The notes under the pieces are model-generated. The model did not search any database. It worked only from the letters and a program-made list of their open reading frames with translations, and was not told the origin of the DNA. A stretch of 64,000 nucleotides of DNA from Shimazuella soli (GTDB taxonomy: Bacteria; Bacillota; Bacilli; Thermoactinomycetales; Thermoactinomycetaceae), in the NCBI RefSeq assembly GCF_022511585.1, contig NZ_JAKWBN010000004.1, positions 1 to 64,000 of the forward strand, read 5' to 3'. Within the stretch, counting starts at the first letter, position 1; every line of letters starts with the position of its first letter. Made by a program: the position numbers and the translations under genes. Shown in pieces: positions 16,219-25,452 of the stretch.

Positions 16219-18072
16219 TTAAGGAATCACTTTTTTAAGTTGTTTGTCTTGATCGCGAATATAATGAGTGAGTTCTACGCTCATCTGCCAAAAGGAAAAT
16301 GGTGTAATCAAGTAAATACCTCGAAATTTCTCCATTGCACCATCCAGTAAATCTTTTGTAATATCGATACCGAGTTGTCTTGCCTTTTCTGGCTCTGGTG
16401 TTTTTTCCATTTGAGCTAATACGTGATCTGTAATTTTAATTCCTGGAATTTCATTGTGCAAAAACAAAGCGTTTCGATAACTAGTGATGGGCATTATCCC
16501 GATAAATATAGGAATTGGAATGTGTTTGGTCGCTTCATATAAACGATGGATACTTTGATGGTCATACAGAGGTTGTGTCATCACAAAATCGGCACCAGCT
16601 TCTATCTTTTTTTCTAATCGTTCTACCGCTTTTTCAATTTTCCGTACATGAGGGTTAAAAGCAGTACCTACTATAAAATTGGCGGTTTGATTTAATCGTT
16701 TTCCTGAAAAAGAAAGTCCTTGGTTTAACTGTTTTACCATACGGATTAATTCAAAAGAAGTAACATCATAGATAGAACTAGCACCAGGTAAATCACCGAT
16801 TCTGGATGGATCACCTGTGATCACAAGTATTTGATCAATTCCTAACGCATGTAACCCCATCAAATGTGATTGTTGACCAATTAGATTACGATCACGACAA
16901 GCAATATGAAGAAGGGGATTCAATCCGAGCTGGGATTTTAGGATTGCTCCTAGAGCTAAATTGCTCATTCGTGTTGTGGCAAGTGCATTATCAGCCATGG
17001 TGATAGAATCGACCCCGGCCTCATGCAATTTTTGCGCACCTACTAGAAACTCAGTAGTATCTAAATCTTTAGGTGTATCAAACTCGCAGATAATCGTTCG
17101 TTTTTGTTTGACTTTGGAAAGAATGGAGTCTTGATTTTGTCGATGAACCAACACATGTCGAGTATGATTAATGGAAAATTCATCAATTGATGGGTTGATG
17201 CGTTTGACAGGCTTTACATTTTCCACAATATCTTTCATTTGTGCGATGTGTTCAGGCGCTGTCCCACAACAGCCGCCGATGAGATTGACGCCTTGGCTGA
17301 TCATTAGCTTCGATATCTCAGCAAAATAAGCAGGGTGGGATTTATACTTAACTTCTCCGTCTGTAATTCCTAGTCTGCCGGCATTTGGAAAAGCGGAAAG
17401 CAGGAGGGACTCTGGAACAATTGATTTTTCCAAACTACGTAAAGTTTCTACAGGTCCGAGCCGACAATTTAATCCTACTCCATCGACTTTTTCTGCGATT
17501 TCTTTAAAAGCTTCTGATAAGGAATAAGCATCACGCGTTCGTCCAACCTCAATTAAGGAAAATTGAGCGAATAAGGGTAAATCTGTGAGATTACGAATAG
17601 CCTTTACAGCTAGTTTTAACTCATGTACATCCAAAAAAGTTTCTAACAATATCCCATCTACGCCTCCATATAAAAGGGCAGTTGCTTGCTCTTCAAACAA
17701 ATCTAGATATTCCTCTGGATCATACTCCATCACTCGCCCTGCTAGTATGGAACCAATAGATCCAAAGACATATGCATCCTCTCCAGCAGCTGTTTTGGCA
17801 ATAGTAACGGCTTCTCGGTTGATCTTTGCTACTTTATTTTCCAAACCATAACGTGAAAGACGTTCTCGATTTGCACCATAAGTGTTAGTCTCGATCATCA
17901 TGGAGCCTGCCTTCACGTATTTACGATGCACATTTTCAATGAGCGTTGGCTCGCTTAAATTTAGTTCTTCTTGGCAGGTGTGAACGGATATTCCCTGTTG
18001 GAACAAGTAAGTAGCCATCGCTCCATCGCCTAAAAGAATATGGTCTTTCATGTATGCTCGAAAAGGTATCAA
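16219..18072 (-). CDS. yitJ: Bifunctional homocysteine S-methyltransferase / 5,10-methylene-THF reductase
   Basis: A 617-residue fusion, the length of B. subtilis YitJ. The N-terminal Hcy S-methyltransferase domain (1-300) has GDGAMATYL, the zinc cysteine in LNCRLGP and the zinc pair in IGGCCGTAPEHI. The C-terminal MTHFR domain (about 315-610) has CEFDTPKDLDT, SITMADNALATTRMSN, HIACRDRN and ITGDPSRIGDLPG. It supplies 5-methyl-THF and/or methylates homocysteine. The start is 12 bases after metH, so the two genes form an operon behind the SAM riboswitch. Confidence 0.92.
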   Translation of the reverse strand: MIPFRAYMKDHILLGDGAMATYLFQQGISVHTCQEELNLSEPTLIENVHRKYVKAGSMMIETNTYGANRERLSRYGLENKVAKINREAVTIAKTAAGEDAYVFGSIGSILAGRVMEYDPEEYLDLFEEQATALLYGGVDGILLETFLDVHELKLAVKAIRNLTDLPLFAQFSLIEVGRTRDAYSLSEAFKEIAEKVDGVGLNCRLGPVETLRSLEKSIVPESLLLSAFPNAGRLGITDGEVKYKSHPAYFAEISKLMISQGVNLIGGCCGTAPEHIAQMKDIVENVKPVKRINPSIDEFSINHTRHVLVHRQNQDSILSKVKQKRTIICEFDTPKDLDTTEFLVGAQKLHEAGVDSITMADNALATTRMSNLALGAILKSQLGLNPLLHIACRDRNLIGQQSHLMGLHALGIDQILVITGDPSRIGDLPGASSIYDVTSFELIRMVKQLNQGLSFSGKRLNQTANFIVGTAFNPHVRKIEKAVERLEKKIEAGADFVMTQPLYDHQSIHRLYEATKHIPIPIFIGIMPITSYRNALFLHNEIPGIKITDHVLAQMEKTPEPEKARQLGIDITKDLLDGAMEKFRGIYLITPFSFWQMSVELTHYIRDQDKQLKKVIP

Positions 18073-18083
18073 GTTTATCCCTC

Positions 18084-21000
18084 CTAAATCGCATTGAAAT
18101 AACGAGCTTGTGGGTGGGCAAATACCATTGCAGAGACAGATGCTTCGGGTTCCATCATAAATCCTTCTGTTAACTCTATTCCGATATCTTCTGGTTTTAA
18201 GAGATGAAATAATTTACTTTGGTCTTCTAGGTCAGGACATGCAGGATAACCAAAAGAGACTCGAATTCCTTGATAACGTGCCCCAAACCGTTCTTTCATT
18301 GTCATTTCTAGGGGATCTGGGAAGCCCCATGCGTTCCGCATGATCTGATGTATTCTTTCTGCAAAGGCCTCGGCTAGCTCTAAAGCTAAAGCTTGAATCA
18401 TATGAGAGTATAAGTAAGATCCATTATTTTTCCAGTTTTCCGCGAGCTCTCGTACCCCTTTTCCAGCAGTGACTGCAAAAAATCCAACGGTATCCATCTC
18501 CCCTGAAGTTACTGGACGAAGGAAGTCAGCTAAACATAAATGAGGCTCTATCTGTTGTCTTGGAAAATGGAACTGTTCTACTATTTGCGATGTATTGGTA
18601 GGGTCATATATTAGTACAGTGTCTCCATCGGATTGTGCTGGGTAAAATTGATATAAACCTTGGGGTGACAAATATGAATTGGCTATAACTTCATTCCAAA
18701 GGTGATCCAATTGCTCTTTTAGTTCAACCGTTTTTGGATCACCACTTTCTAATAAATTTGCTACATTTCCTTTTATACCTAAGTGTTTTCCCAAGAGCAT
18801 CTGTTCATTGATATAGGCTTTCAGATGTTGAAGGGGATAATTTCGTAAAACATGACGTGCATAATCAGGAGCAGCAAATAATTTTGCTTTTCGGTCGATT
18901 GGTGAGCGAGTCACAGGTGTTCGAGTGATGGGAACTACTGATTCTATGGTTTCTCGTTTTTCTTTTATTTGTTCTTTTCTCTGATGCATTTCCTCGACAA
19001 TGGTTTTTCTTTTGTTAGGAGAGCTTAATTGGTTTGCTAAATCTAAGCCATGCATAGCATCTTTGGCATAAAGAACAGGTCCTTCATAAGCTGGAGCGAT
19101 TCGGTTTTCGGTAAATTTCCTAGTTAAAGCAGCCCCACCTACTAAGAGAGGAATGTCGATTCCAACTGATTGTAGATCTTGAGCAGTGATAACCATTTGT
19201 TGTGCTGATTTTACTAAGAGTCCTGATAAACCAATTGCATCGGGTAGTTCTTCACGGCAAGCAGCAATTAATTGTTCTGGAGTTACTTTAATTCCGAGAT
19301 TTACAATGCTATAGCCATTATTGGACAGAATAATTTCAACTAGATTTTTCCCAATATCATGAACATCTCCTTTTACAGTAGCTAAAATGATTTTTCCTTT
19401 GGAGGAAGTTTCTTTCTTGTCCATATGAGGCTCTAGATGTGCAACAGAGGCTTTCATCACTTCTGCACTTTGCAGCACTTCGGCTACGATTAATTGGTTA
19501 TCATTAAAGAGTCGTCCGACTTCATCCATTCCAGCCATAAGTGGTCCATTGATGATATCCAGAGGAGAGTCCTTTTGTAGAGCCAGATCTAGATCGGCAA
19601 TTAATCCGTCTTTGGAACCTTCTACAACATAATTTGCCAAGCGCTGTTCTAGAGTTAAGGTTTTCGCAGATTGTTTCTTTTCTATTTTTTTCTCGCGATA
19701 AAATTCAGTAAAAGTAGCTAATACTTCTTCATAGTTCGTTTTGTTTGTACCAAATAACAATTTTTTTGCTAGTTGTCTTTCTTCGTCAGGAATTGAAGCA
19801 TATCGTTCAAGGCGCTCGGAGTTCACAATGGCATAATCGAGCCCGGCCTTGGTGCACTCATAAAGGTAAACTGCATTTAATACTTCACGACCAGCAGTAG
19901 GTAAACCAAATGAGACATTAGAAACCCCGAGTATAGTGGTACATGCTGGCAGGCTTTCTTTTATAAGGCGAATTCCTTCTACTGTTTCTAAAGCAGAGCC
20001 AATATATTGTTCATCACCAGTACCAACAGGAAAAACGAGTGGATCAAAAATAATATCTTGGGGATTTATTTTATACTTCTCTGTTAACAACTGAAAGGAT
20101 CGCTGGGCCACTGCTAATTTTCGTTCTTTTGAAACAGCCATTCCTTCCTCGTCAATGGTACCAACTACTACAGAAGCTCCAAAACGATGGATCAAAGGGA
20201 CAACTTCCGCAAAACGGTCTTCTCCATCTTCGAGGTTGATGGAATTAATAATCGCTTTACCTTGGGAGTAGGACAAAGCCATTTCTATTACTTTTGGATC
20301 TGTAGAATCTATCATCAGCGGCACTTTCACTTTCTTTGTCACAAATTTCAAAAATTGTTCCATGTCTTCTAACTCATCACGATCAGGATCTGCAAGACAA
20401 ATATCGATGATTTGTGCTCCACCTTTTACTTGTTTACGAGCAACTTCAGATGCATCTTCGTATTTTTCTTCTGCAATCCATGATTTAAATAAACGTGATC
20501 CAATTACATTGGTACGTTCTCCGACAAGCAGGGGTCGATTGTCTTCCTCAACATAGACAGATTCTATACCAGAAACAGCAGGAAGGTGAGAGGGGGCAGG
20601 GTTGCGTGGCTGAAAGGCCGCAACAGCTTGTTTAATCGCACGGATGTGTTCAGGTGTTGTGCCACAACAACCACCGACTAGATTAAGCCACCCAGCCGCA
20701 GCAAATTCGCTTAATTTTTTTGCCAAAGCTGATGGAGTTTCCAAGTAATTACCGTCTTCATCTGGTAGACCAGCATTTGGATAACAAGAAACAGCACAAG
20801 TAGCTAGAGTGGATAAAGTGCGAATATGATCTTTCATAAATTCCGGTCCTGTCGCACAGTTTAATCCAACTGCAAGAGGATTAAGATGTTCGATCGACAA
20901 ATAAAATGCTTCGATATTTTGCCCGGCTAGCATGGTACCCATTGGTTCTATTGTTCCAGAAATAATAATCGGAACACGTCTTTTCCTCGCTTGAAAAGCA

Positions 21001-21536
21001 CGTTCCATTCCGATACAAGCAGCTTTTACATTCAAGGTGTCTTGTGAGGTTTCCAATAAAAGTAGATCAATGTCTTCCATCAAAAGTGCTTCCACTTGTT
21101 CGTAGTAGGAGTGAGCTAGCTCATGAAAAGTAATTCCGCCTGTCACAGTAAGGGTTTTGGTGGTTGGACCGATAGAGCCGGCTACATAACGAGGATGCTC
21201 TGCTGTACTAAAATGATCTCGGGCTGTACAAGCTATTCGGGCTGCTGCTTGGTTGATTTCTGTTGTTCGGTTTTGTAAATCATACTCCGCTAAAACAATG
21301 GAAGTTGCCCCAAATGTATTGGTTTCAATAATATCGGCACCTGCTTCTAAATATGATTTATGAATATTAAGAATTACATCTGGCCGGGTTAGATTTAATA
21401 TTTCATTGCATCCTTCATATTCCTCACCATTAAAATCTTTTTCGCTTAACTCCGCACGTTGAAGCATTGTTCCCATCGCTCCATCGATGACAAGTATTTT
21501 TTCTTTCAGTCGCTCTACAATGGGCTTTCTGTTCAT
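18084..21536 (-). CDS. metH: Cobalamin-dependent methionine synthase
   Basis: A 1150-residue MetH with all four modules: homocysteine-binding (to about 320, NCATGPEF and VGGCCGTTPEHI zinc cysteines), pterin-binding (about 340-610, LVGERTNVIGSR), cobalamin-binding (about 640-870, DVHDIGKNLV with the lower-ligand histidine, and GLSGLLVKS) and the AdoMet-activation domain (to the end, SFGYPACPDLEDQ). It transfers the methyl of 5-methyl-THF to homocysteine. I place the start at ATG 21536 (MNRKPIVERL) after AAAGGATG, because the longer ORF start at 21575 lies inside the riboswitch terminator. Confidence 0.95.
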   Translation of the reverse strand: MNRKPIVERLKEKILVIDGAMGTMLQRAELSEKDFNGEEYEGCNEILNLTRPDVILNIHKSYLEAGADIIETNTFGATSIVLAEYDLQNRTTEINQAAARIACTARDHFSTAEHPRYVAGSIGPTTKTLTVTGGITFHELAHSYYEQVEALLMEDIDLLLLETSQDTLNVKAACIGMERAFQARKRRVPIIISGTIEPMGTMLAGQNIEAFYLSIEHLNPLAVGLNCATGPEFMKDHIRTLSTLATCAVSCYPNAGLPDEDGNYLETPSALAKKLSEFAAAGWLNLVGGCCGTTPEHIRAIKQAVAAFQPRNPAPSHLPAVSGIESVYVEEDNRPLLVGERTNVIGSRLFKSWIAEEKYEDASEVARKQVKGGAQIIDICLADPDRDELEDMEQFLKFVTKKVKVPLMIDSTDPKVIEMALSYSQGKAIINSINLEDGEDRFAEVVPLIHRFGASVVVGTIDEEGMAVSKERKLAVAQRSFQLLTEKYKINPQDIIFDPLVFPVGTGDEQYIGSALETVEGIRLIKESLPACTTILGVSNVSFGLPTAGREVLNAVYLYECTKAGLDYAIVNSERLERYASIPDEERQLAKKLLFGTNKTNYEEVLATFTEFYREKKIEKKQSAKTLTLEQRLANYVVEGSKDGLIADLDLALQKDSPLDIINGPLMAGMDEVGRLFNDNQLIVAEVLQSAEVMKASVAHLEPHMDKKETSSKGKIILATVKGDVHDIGKNLVEIILSNNGYSIVNLGIKVTPEQLIAACREELPDAIGLSGLLVKSAQQMVITAQDLQSVGIDIPLLVGGAALTRKFTENRIAPAYEGPVLYAKDAMHGLDLANQLSSPNKRKTIVEEMHQRKEQIKEKRETIESVVPITRTPVTRSPIDRKAKLFAAPDYARHVLRNYPLQHLKAYINEQMLLGKHLGIKGNVANLLESGDPKTVELKEQLDHLWNEVIANSYLSPQGLYQFYPAQSDGDTVLIYDPTNTSQIVEQFHFPRQQIEPHLCLADFLRPVTSGEMDTVGFFAVTAGKGVRELAENWKNNGSYLYSHMIQALALELAEAFAERIHQIMRNAWGFPDPLEMTMKERFGARYQGIRVSFGYPACPDLEDQSKLFHLLKPEDIGIELTEGFMMEPEASVSAMVFAHPQARYFNAI

Positions 21537-21560
21537 TACTATCATCCTTTGTGTAAGATC

Positions 21561-21592
21561 AAAAAAACCTTTCATCTAGAGATGAAAGGTGA
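21561..21592 (-). terminator. Intrinsic terminator of the metH SAM riboswitch
   Basis: On the minus strand ACCTTTCATC and GATGAAAGGT form a perfect stem followed by seven T residues. It is the expression platform between the S-box aptamer and metH. Confidence 0.9.
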
Positions 21593-21599
21593 ACGATTG

Positions 21600-21719
21600 T
21601 GTCGCCAGCTCTCATCTCGCGGAATCCAATCATCCGCAGGATTTGGCACCATATTGATCCTTAGATCAATTGGTTGCCGGGTTTCATCGGGCCAGTCCCT
21701 CCACCGCTCTTGATAAGAG
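21600..21719 (-). promoter_or_regulatory. SAM-I (S-box) riboswitch upstream of metH-yitJ
   Basis: Read on the minus strand, the conserved S-box pieces appear in order: CTCTTATCAAGAG, GGTGGAGGGACTGGCCC, GATGAAACCCGGCAACC, then GGTGCCAAATCCTGC and the closing GATGAGAG. With the terminator that follows, high SAM should end transcription before metH. Confidence 0.95.
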
Positions 21720-21946
21720 AAAGATTATATTTGGTTAAATTTGTTACTCCCAACTACTAATTATACTACAGGGTTATAAGAAAAAGAAGATTGATTATTT
21801 GCTATACAGAAATTTTCGAGTACTTGCTTTTGGGTTTAAGGATTTCTTTGGATGAATATACAATAATCGATGAACAGTTGCAATTCTTTTTGTTTAGGCG
21901 TTATACTTAACTTACATTTGGTGTCAACCAGAACTCTGGAGTCGTT

Positions 21947-22138
21947 ATGCCGAACCGCCCTTCGAAGAAGCCTTGTGGTGTGCAAACTCTGGGTCCTGGA
22001 GCCCCTGGTCGTCTTTCCCACCGTATGCCGCTTGCAAGTCTCGACAACGGTCGAGGTCAGTCTGCCAGGCGCCAAGTGAGGACCACCATGGGGACTGCTG
22101 TCGTTGAAGCCATTTTGGCTAAGCTGAGCGCCGCATAA
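21947..22138 (+). CDS. GC-rich 63-residue orphan gene, unknown
   Basis: I do not recognise this protein. It begins MPNRPSKKPCGVQTLGPGAP, is basic and Gly/Pro/Arg-rich, and ends with a possible amphipathic helix (GTAVVEAILAKLSAA). Coding is supported by CTGGAG eight bases before the ATG, a compact high-G+C block that ends just beyond the stop, and a 15-bp hairpin 20 bases after the stop. It lies between two divergent SAM riboswitches and is compositionally foreign. Overlapping ORFs in other frames (21836-22186 minus, 21870-22079 plus) exist, so the frame is not certain. Confidence 0.5.
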   Translation: MPNRPSKKPCGVQTLGPGAPGRLSHRMPLASLDNGRGQSARRQVRTTMGTAVVEAILAKLSAA

Positions 22139-22157
22139 CAAGCGCTCTCGGGGTTCT

Positions 22158-22193
22158 GTACTGATTGTGGATACCCACATCCACAATCAGTAC
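22158..22193 (+). repeat. Perfect 15-bp hairpin after the orphan gene
   Basis: GTACTGATTGTGGAT (22158-22172) and ATCCACAATCAGTAC (22179-22193) are perfectly complementary around a six-base loop. There is no U-tract on either strand, so it is not a classical Rho-independent terminator. It may protect or end the transcript of the 63-codon gene. Confidence 0.8.
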
Positions 22194-22307
22194 CCCAATT
22201 CACAATAATATCGGATAATTTTGTTTTCGTATTTGACTTCTATCCGGATGTAGGATAACCTAAAAATAGCTAGAGCAAATCTTGAATAAAATAATATTTT
22301 GATAATT

Positions 22308-22412
22308 CTCTTATCGAGAGTGGCGGAGGGACTGGCCCGATGAAGCCCGGCAACCAATTGATTTATTCAATAAGGTGCCAATTCCTGCAGGAAGTATATT
22401 CCTGATAGATAA
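22308..22412 (+). promoter_or_regulatory. SAM-I (S-box) riboswitch upstream of metC
   Basis: CTCTTATCGAGAG, GGCGGAGGGACTGGCCC, GATGAAGCCCGGCAACC, GGTGCCAATTCCTGC and the closing GATAAGGGAAGAG occur in S-box order. It controls metC through the terminator that follows. Confidence 0.95.
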
Positions 22413-22435
22413 GGGAAGAGGAAACGATGGATAAA

Positions 22436-22468
22436 ACTGGCCTCTTCTCTTAGGAGAAGGGGTTTTTT
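22436..22468 (+). terminator. Riboswitch terminator before metC
   Basis: GCCTCTTCTC and GAGAAGGGG form a stem followed by TTTTTT, placed 79 bases before the metC start as the expression platform of the S-box. Confidence 0.85.
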
Positions 22469-22546
22469 GATGCAAAAAAATAGGACAAGAACTTCAGTAG
22501 TTAATACGGATAAGTGCCTAGTAAAAAGAAATGGGGAGTGATTTGG

Positions 22547-23707
22547 ATGAGAATAGAGACATTGTTATTGCATAATGGAAATGAGTTAGATCCACAGACA
22601 GGGGCTTCAAGTGTTCCCATTTATCAAGCTTCTACCTTTCATCAGTTTGATATTGATAAACCGGGACAATTCGATTATTCCCGAAGTGGAAATCCAACAC
22701 GCCAAGCATTAGAAGATACCATTGCAAAGCTAGAAGGTGGTTGTCGAGGCTTTGCTTTTGCTTCAGGTATGGCAGCAATATCTACTGTGTTTCTGTTATT
22801 GTCCAAAGGAGACCATATCATTGTTTCACAAGATGTTTATGGTGGTACGTATCGTATTTTAACGCAAGTGCTCAGTCGATTTGGTATTGATAGTACCTTT
22901 GTCAATACAACCAAAACAGAAGCTATCACTCAAGCACTTCGTCCAAATACGAAAGCTATCTATATCGAAACTCCTTCTAATCCAACCCTTAAAGTAACAG
23001 ATCTAAGTGAAATAGTAAGAATAGCAAAAGAAAATAAATTATTATCTATTGTCGATAATACATTTCTAACACCTTATTATCAGCGTCCATTAGCATTTGG
23101 ATTTGATATCGTTGTGCATAGCGCAACGAAGTTTTTGGGCGGACACAGTGATGTAGTGGCAGGACTTGTAGCAGTAAGGGATGAACAATTAGCAGATCAA
23201 ATGAAGACCCTGCAAAATGCGTTTGGAGCAGTACTCGGAGTGCAAGATTCATGGTTAATCCTTCGTGGATTAAAAACACTGCAAGCTAGGTTGGACATAT
23301 CTTCCAAAAATGCAGAAAAGCTAGCAGTGTGGCTACAGGAGCATAAAGAAGTGGAGAAAGTATATTATACCGGTTTAGAGGAACATGAAGGTCATCGTAT
23401 CCAGTGCAAACAAGCCAGTGGGCATGGTGCAGTATTATCTTTTGATGTAGGAAGTGGAGAAAAAGTAAGGCAACTACTTCAGAAGATTCGACTACCTATC
23501 GTTGCTGTTAGTTTAGGTTCTGTAGAAAGTATTTTATCTTATCCTGCATTGATGTCCCATGCGGCAATGCCAAAAGAAGTTAGATTAAAACATGGGATAA
23601 CAGATGGGTTGCTTCGCTTTTCTGTAGGTTTAGAAAATGTTGAAGACCTTATGGAAGATCTATCCCAAGCATTGGATTCCAAGGTTTCTTTTGCTGTAGC
23701 AAGATAA
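22547..23707 (+). CDS. metC: Cystathionine beta-lyase (PLP-dependent)
   Basis: A 386-residue Cys/Met-metabolism PLP enzyme closest in remembered sequence to B. subtilis MetC: SVPIYQASTFHQFD, DYSRSGNPTRQALED, FAFASGMAAIS, DVYGGTYRIL, ETPSNPTLKV and the PLP-lysine motif HSATKFLGGHSD. The SLGSVESILSYPALMSHA block binds the substrate carboxylate. It converts cystathionine to homocysteine for MetH. ATG 22547 (MRIETLLLHNG) after GGGGAGTG is preferred to the ORF start at 22514. Control by the upstream SAM riboswitch fits this role. A related thiolyase or gamma-synthase activity cannot be excluded. Confidence 0.88.
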   Translation: MRIETLLLHNGNELDPQTGASSVPIYQASTFHQFDIDKPGQFDYSRSGNPTRQALEDTIAKLEGGCRGFAFASGMAAISTVFLLLSKGDHIIVSQDVYGGTYRILTQVLSRFGIDSTFVNTTKTEAITQALRPNTKAIYIETPSNPTLKVTDLSEIVRIAKENKLLSIVDNTFLTPYYQRPLAFGFDIVVHSATKFLGGHSDVVAGLVAVRDEQLADQMKTLQNAFGAVLGVQDSWLILRGLKTLQARLDISSKNAEKLAVWLQEHKEVEKVYYTGLEEHEGHRIQCKQASGHGAVLSFDVGSGEKVRQLLQKIRLPIVAVSLGSVESILSYPALMSHAAMPKEVRLKHGITDGLLRFSVGLENVEDLMEDLSQALDSKVSFAVAR

Positions 23708-23724
23708 AAAGTAAAGGTAGCACT

Positions 23725-23753
23725 TAAGACCATTGATAACAATGGTCTTTTGC
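23725..23753 (+). terminator. Terminator after metC
   Basis: AAGACCATTG and CAATGGTCTT form a perfect stem around a 4-base loop, followed by a short T run. Confidence 0.8.
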
Positions 23754-23862
23754 TGTGAAGAAACAAACTTCAAAGGGAATGGGAGAGACGCTTATTTGGC
23801 TAAGATGGATATGCATCATATATTTTATTTTTGCTCATCTGAGCATGGGAGGAGCAGTCTAA

Positions 23863-24321
23863 ATGAAGAATGAAGACTCGGTACGGACACTATATCTTAA
23901 GTTAATACAAGCATGGAATGATCGTAATGCGGAGCAAATGTCATCTTGCTTTGAGACAAATGGGGAGATGATTGGTTTTGATGGAACTTGTATTTCTGGA
24001 CGTCAACTTATATTTGAACACTTAGATGAGATTTTTGCTCATCATTCAACTCCTCCTTTTACTTGTATCATTAAAAATATTCGCTTTTTGCAATCTGAAA
24101 TTGCAGTTTTACGGGCGATTGCAGGGATGGTCCCAGAAGGAGAGTCAAAGTTAAATCCTGAATTAAATGCTGTGCAGACGTTAGTAGCAATTCAAAAAGA
24201 AGGGAAGTGGGAAGTGGCCCATTTTCAAAACACTCCTGCTCAATTTCATGGCAGACCAGAATTAGTCGAGCAGATGACAACAGAATTGGAGAAGCAGAGA
24301 ATGGAAAAGAGTGCCTATTGA
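23863..24321 (+). CDS. SgcJ/EcaC-family (SnoaL-like) protein
   Basis: A 152-residue NTF2-like protein of the SgcJ/EcaC type. It opens with a helix (VRTLYLKLIQAWNDRNAEQMSSCF), then GEMIGFDGTCISGRQLIFEHL, and ends in a strand-rich half with GMVPEGESKLNPELNAVQTL. The reaction is unknown. ATG follows GGGAGGAGCAG. A small hairpin (about 24308-24333, AGAGTG/CACTCT plus T5) overlaps its end. Confidence 0.75.
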   Translation: MKNEDSVRTLYLKLIQAWNDRNAEQMSSCFETNGEMIGFDGTCISGRQLIFEHLDEIFAHHSTPPFTCIIKNIRFLQSEIAVLRAIAGMVPEGESKLNPELNAVQTLVAIQKEGKWEVAHFQNTPAQFHGRPELVEQMTTELEKQRMEKSAY

Positions 24322-24350
24322 GAGACACTCTTTTTGTTATTTCTATTTTC

Positions 24351-25178
24351 TTATTCCGAGACTACTCTATTAACAATTTCTTTTACTTCAGTTCTACTAA
24401 TTTTTTCTCTTCCTTGAGCTAAACCATCCAATGTACCATGAGCAAGAGCTAGAGGAATTTCACAAAAGTGGAGGATCGATCCTGGATTTAAACTTTCGAT
24501 GTAAGTATCCCCTAATTCGAGATTTCGTTTCGCATAATCGAACATTTCTTTTTCCCCCCAACCGTCTGGGAAAAAATTGACTCCACGATCTTTATCTTCT
24601 GAACGATTTCTTAGTATATTCACTGATTGTAATCCTCTTCCAAAAGCAATGGCTAAATCTCTATCGGTTTTCGTTTCATCATGCCATTCCCAAATGTCTG
24701 AGAGCATGACACCGACTAATCCAGCAACATAGTAGGTATAATCATCTAAATCTTTTTCAGTTTTGATCTGCCAATCTTTCATCACCCATTCTGCCATTCC
24801 TTGTGCCATGATGGATGTCGCTTCTTTAATGCGTGTTTGAAGTGCTGGAGGGCATATTTTTAGCCAATCTGATAATCGAAGGGTTACCTCAGGAAGCTTC
24901 GATTGATAGGGCTTATAGAGGCCGTTCAAAACTTTTTCATCCATGTCTCCAGCATTTAATAATTTACTAATTTCTACTAGAAGATCATGTTTTGTAGCAG
25001 ATGGAAGGTCAGGATGGTCTTCGATTTCGTCAATAGCTCTCATACATAAATAAGCAGAAGCTACAGCTTCTTTTAATCCGTCTGTTAAATAACTAATTGG
25101 AATAGAGAATGTTCGACTTGTTTTTTCTAAAACTTCAAATGCTTCCTTATATAAAGCGCTTGCGCTTGGTTTAATCAT
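24351..25178 (-). CDS. Squalene/phytoene synthase-family protein
   Basis: A 275-residue all-alpha isoprenoid enzyme. The first aspartate-rich motif is AIDEIED (D50-D54), YYVAGLVGVM is at about 149-158, and the second motif is NILRNRSEDKDRGVNFFP (187-204). In typical head-to-head synthases the second motif reads LRDxxED, but here the first Asp is Asn (N191). It may still couple farnesyl diphosphate or, like B. subtilis YisP, act on it as a phosphatase (inference). AAAGGGTGA precedes the ATG. Confidence 0.8.
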   Translation of the reverse strand: MIKPSASALYKEAFEVLEKTSRTFSIPISYLTDGLKEAVASAYLCMRAIDEIEDHPDLPSATKHDLLVEISKLLNAGDMDEKVLNGLYKPYQSKLPEVTLRLSDWLKICPPALQTRIKEATSIMAQGMAEWVMKDWQIKTEKDLDDYTYYVAGLVGVMLSDIWEWHDETKTDRDLAIAFGRGLQSVNILRNRSEDKDRGVNFFPDGWGEKEMFDYAKRNLELGDTYIESLNPGSILHFCEIPLALAHGTLDGLAQGREKISRTEVKEIVNRVVSE

Positions 25179-25452
25179 AATACTGTGGTCACCCTTTGTA
25201 TCTGTATTTTCAAAAATCTTTTATATACATATTTTTAGAAGGAAGCATAGCTCTCTTCTATTATACTTTATTCGCCAGGACACGAAAGGAGATTCCCATA
25301 ATTATTCTAAAACGAGCGATGGAAATATCTTCTTATTAGTATCGACCATCTTCAGGTTAATAAAACAAAAAATGTTAGTTGGAAACCTTTTTAATTTTAT
25401 TTATAAATGTTATTATACAAAATGGATGACGGAAAGAAAGGAAGTACAAGAA

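Noticed and set aside
21836-22186. 116-codon minus-strand ORF over the GC-rich gene between the riboswitches
   Set aside because: It begins inside the 15-bp hairpin and has no ribosome-binding site. High G+C alone keeps several frames open here.
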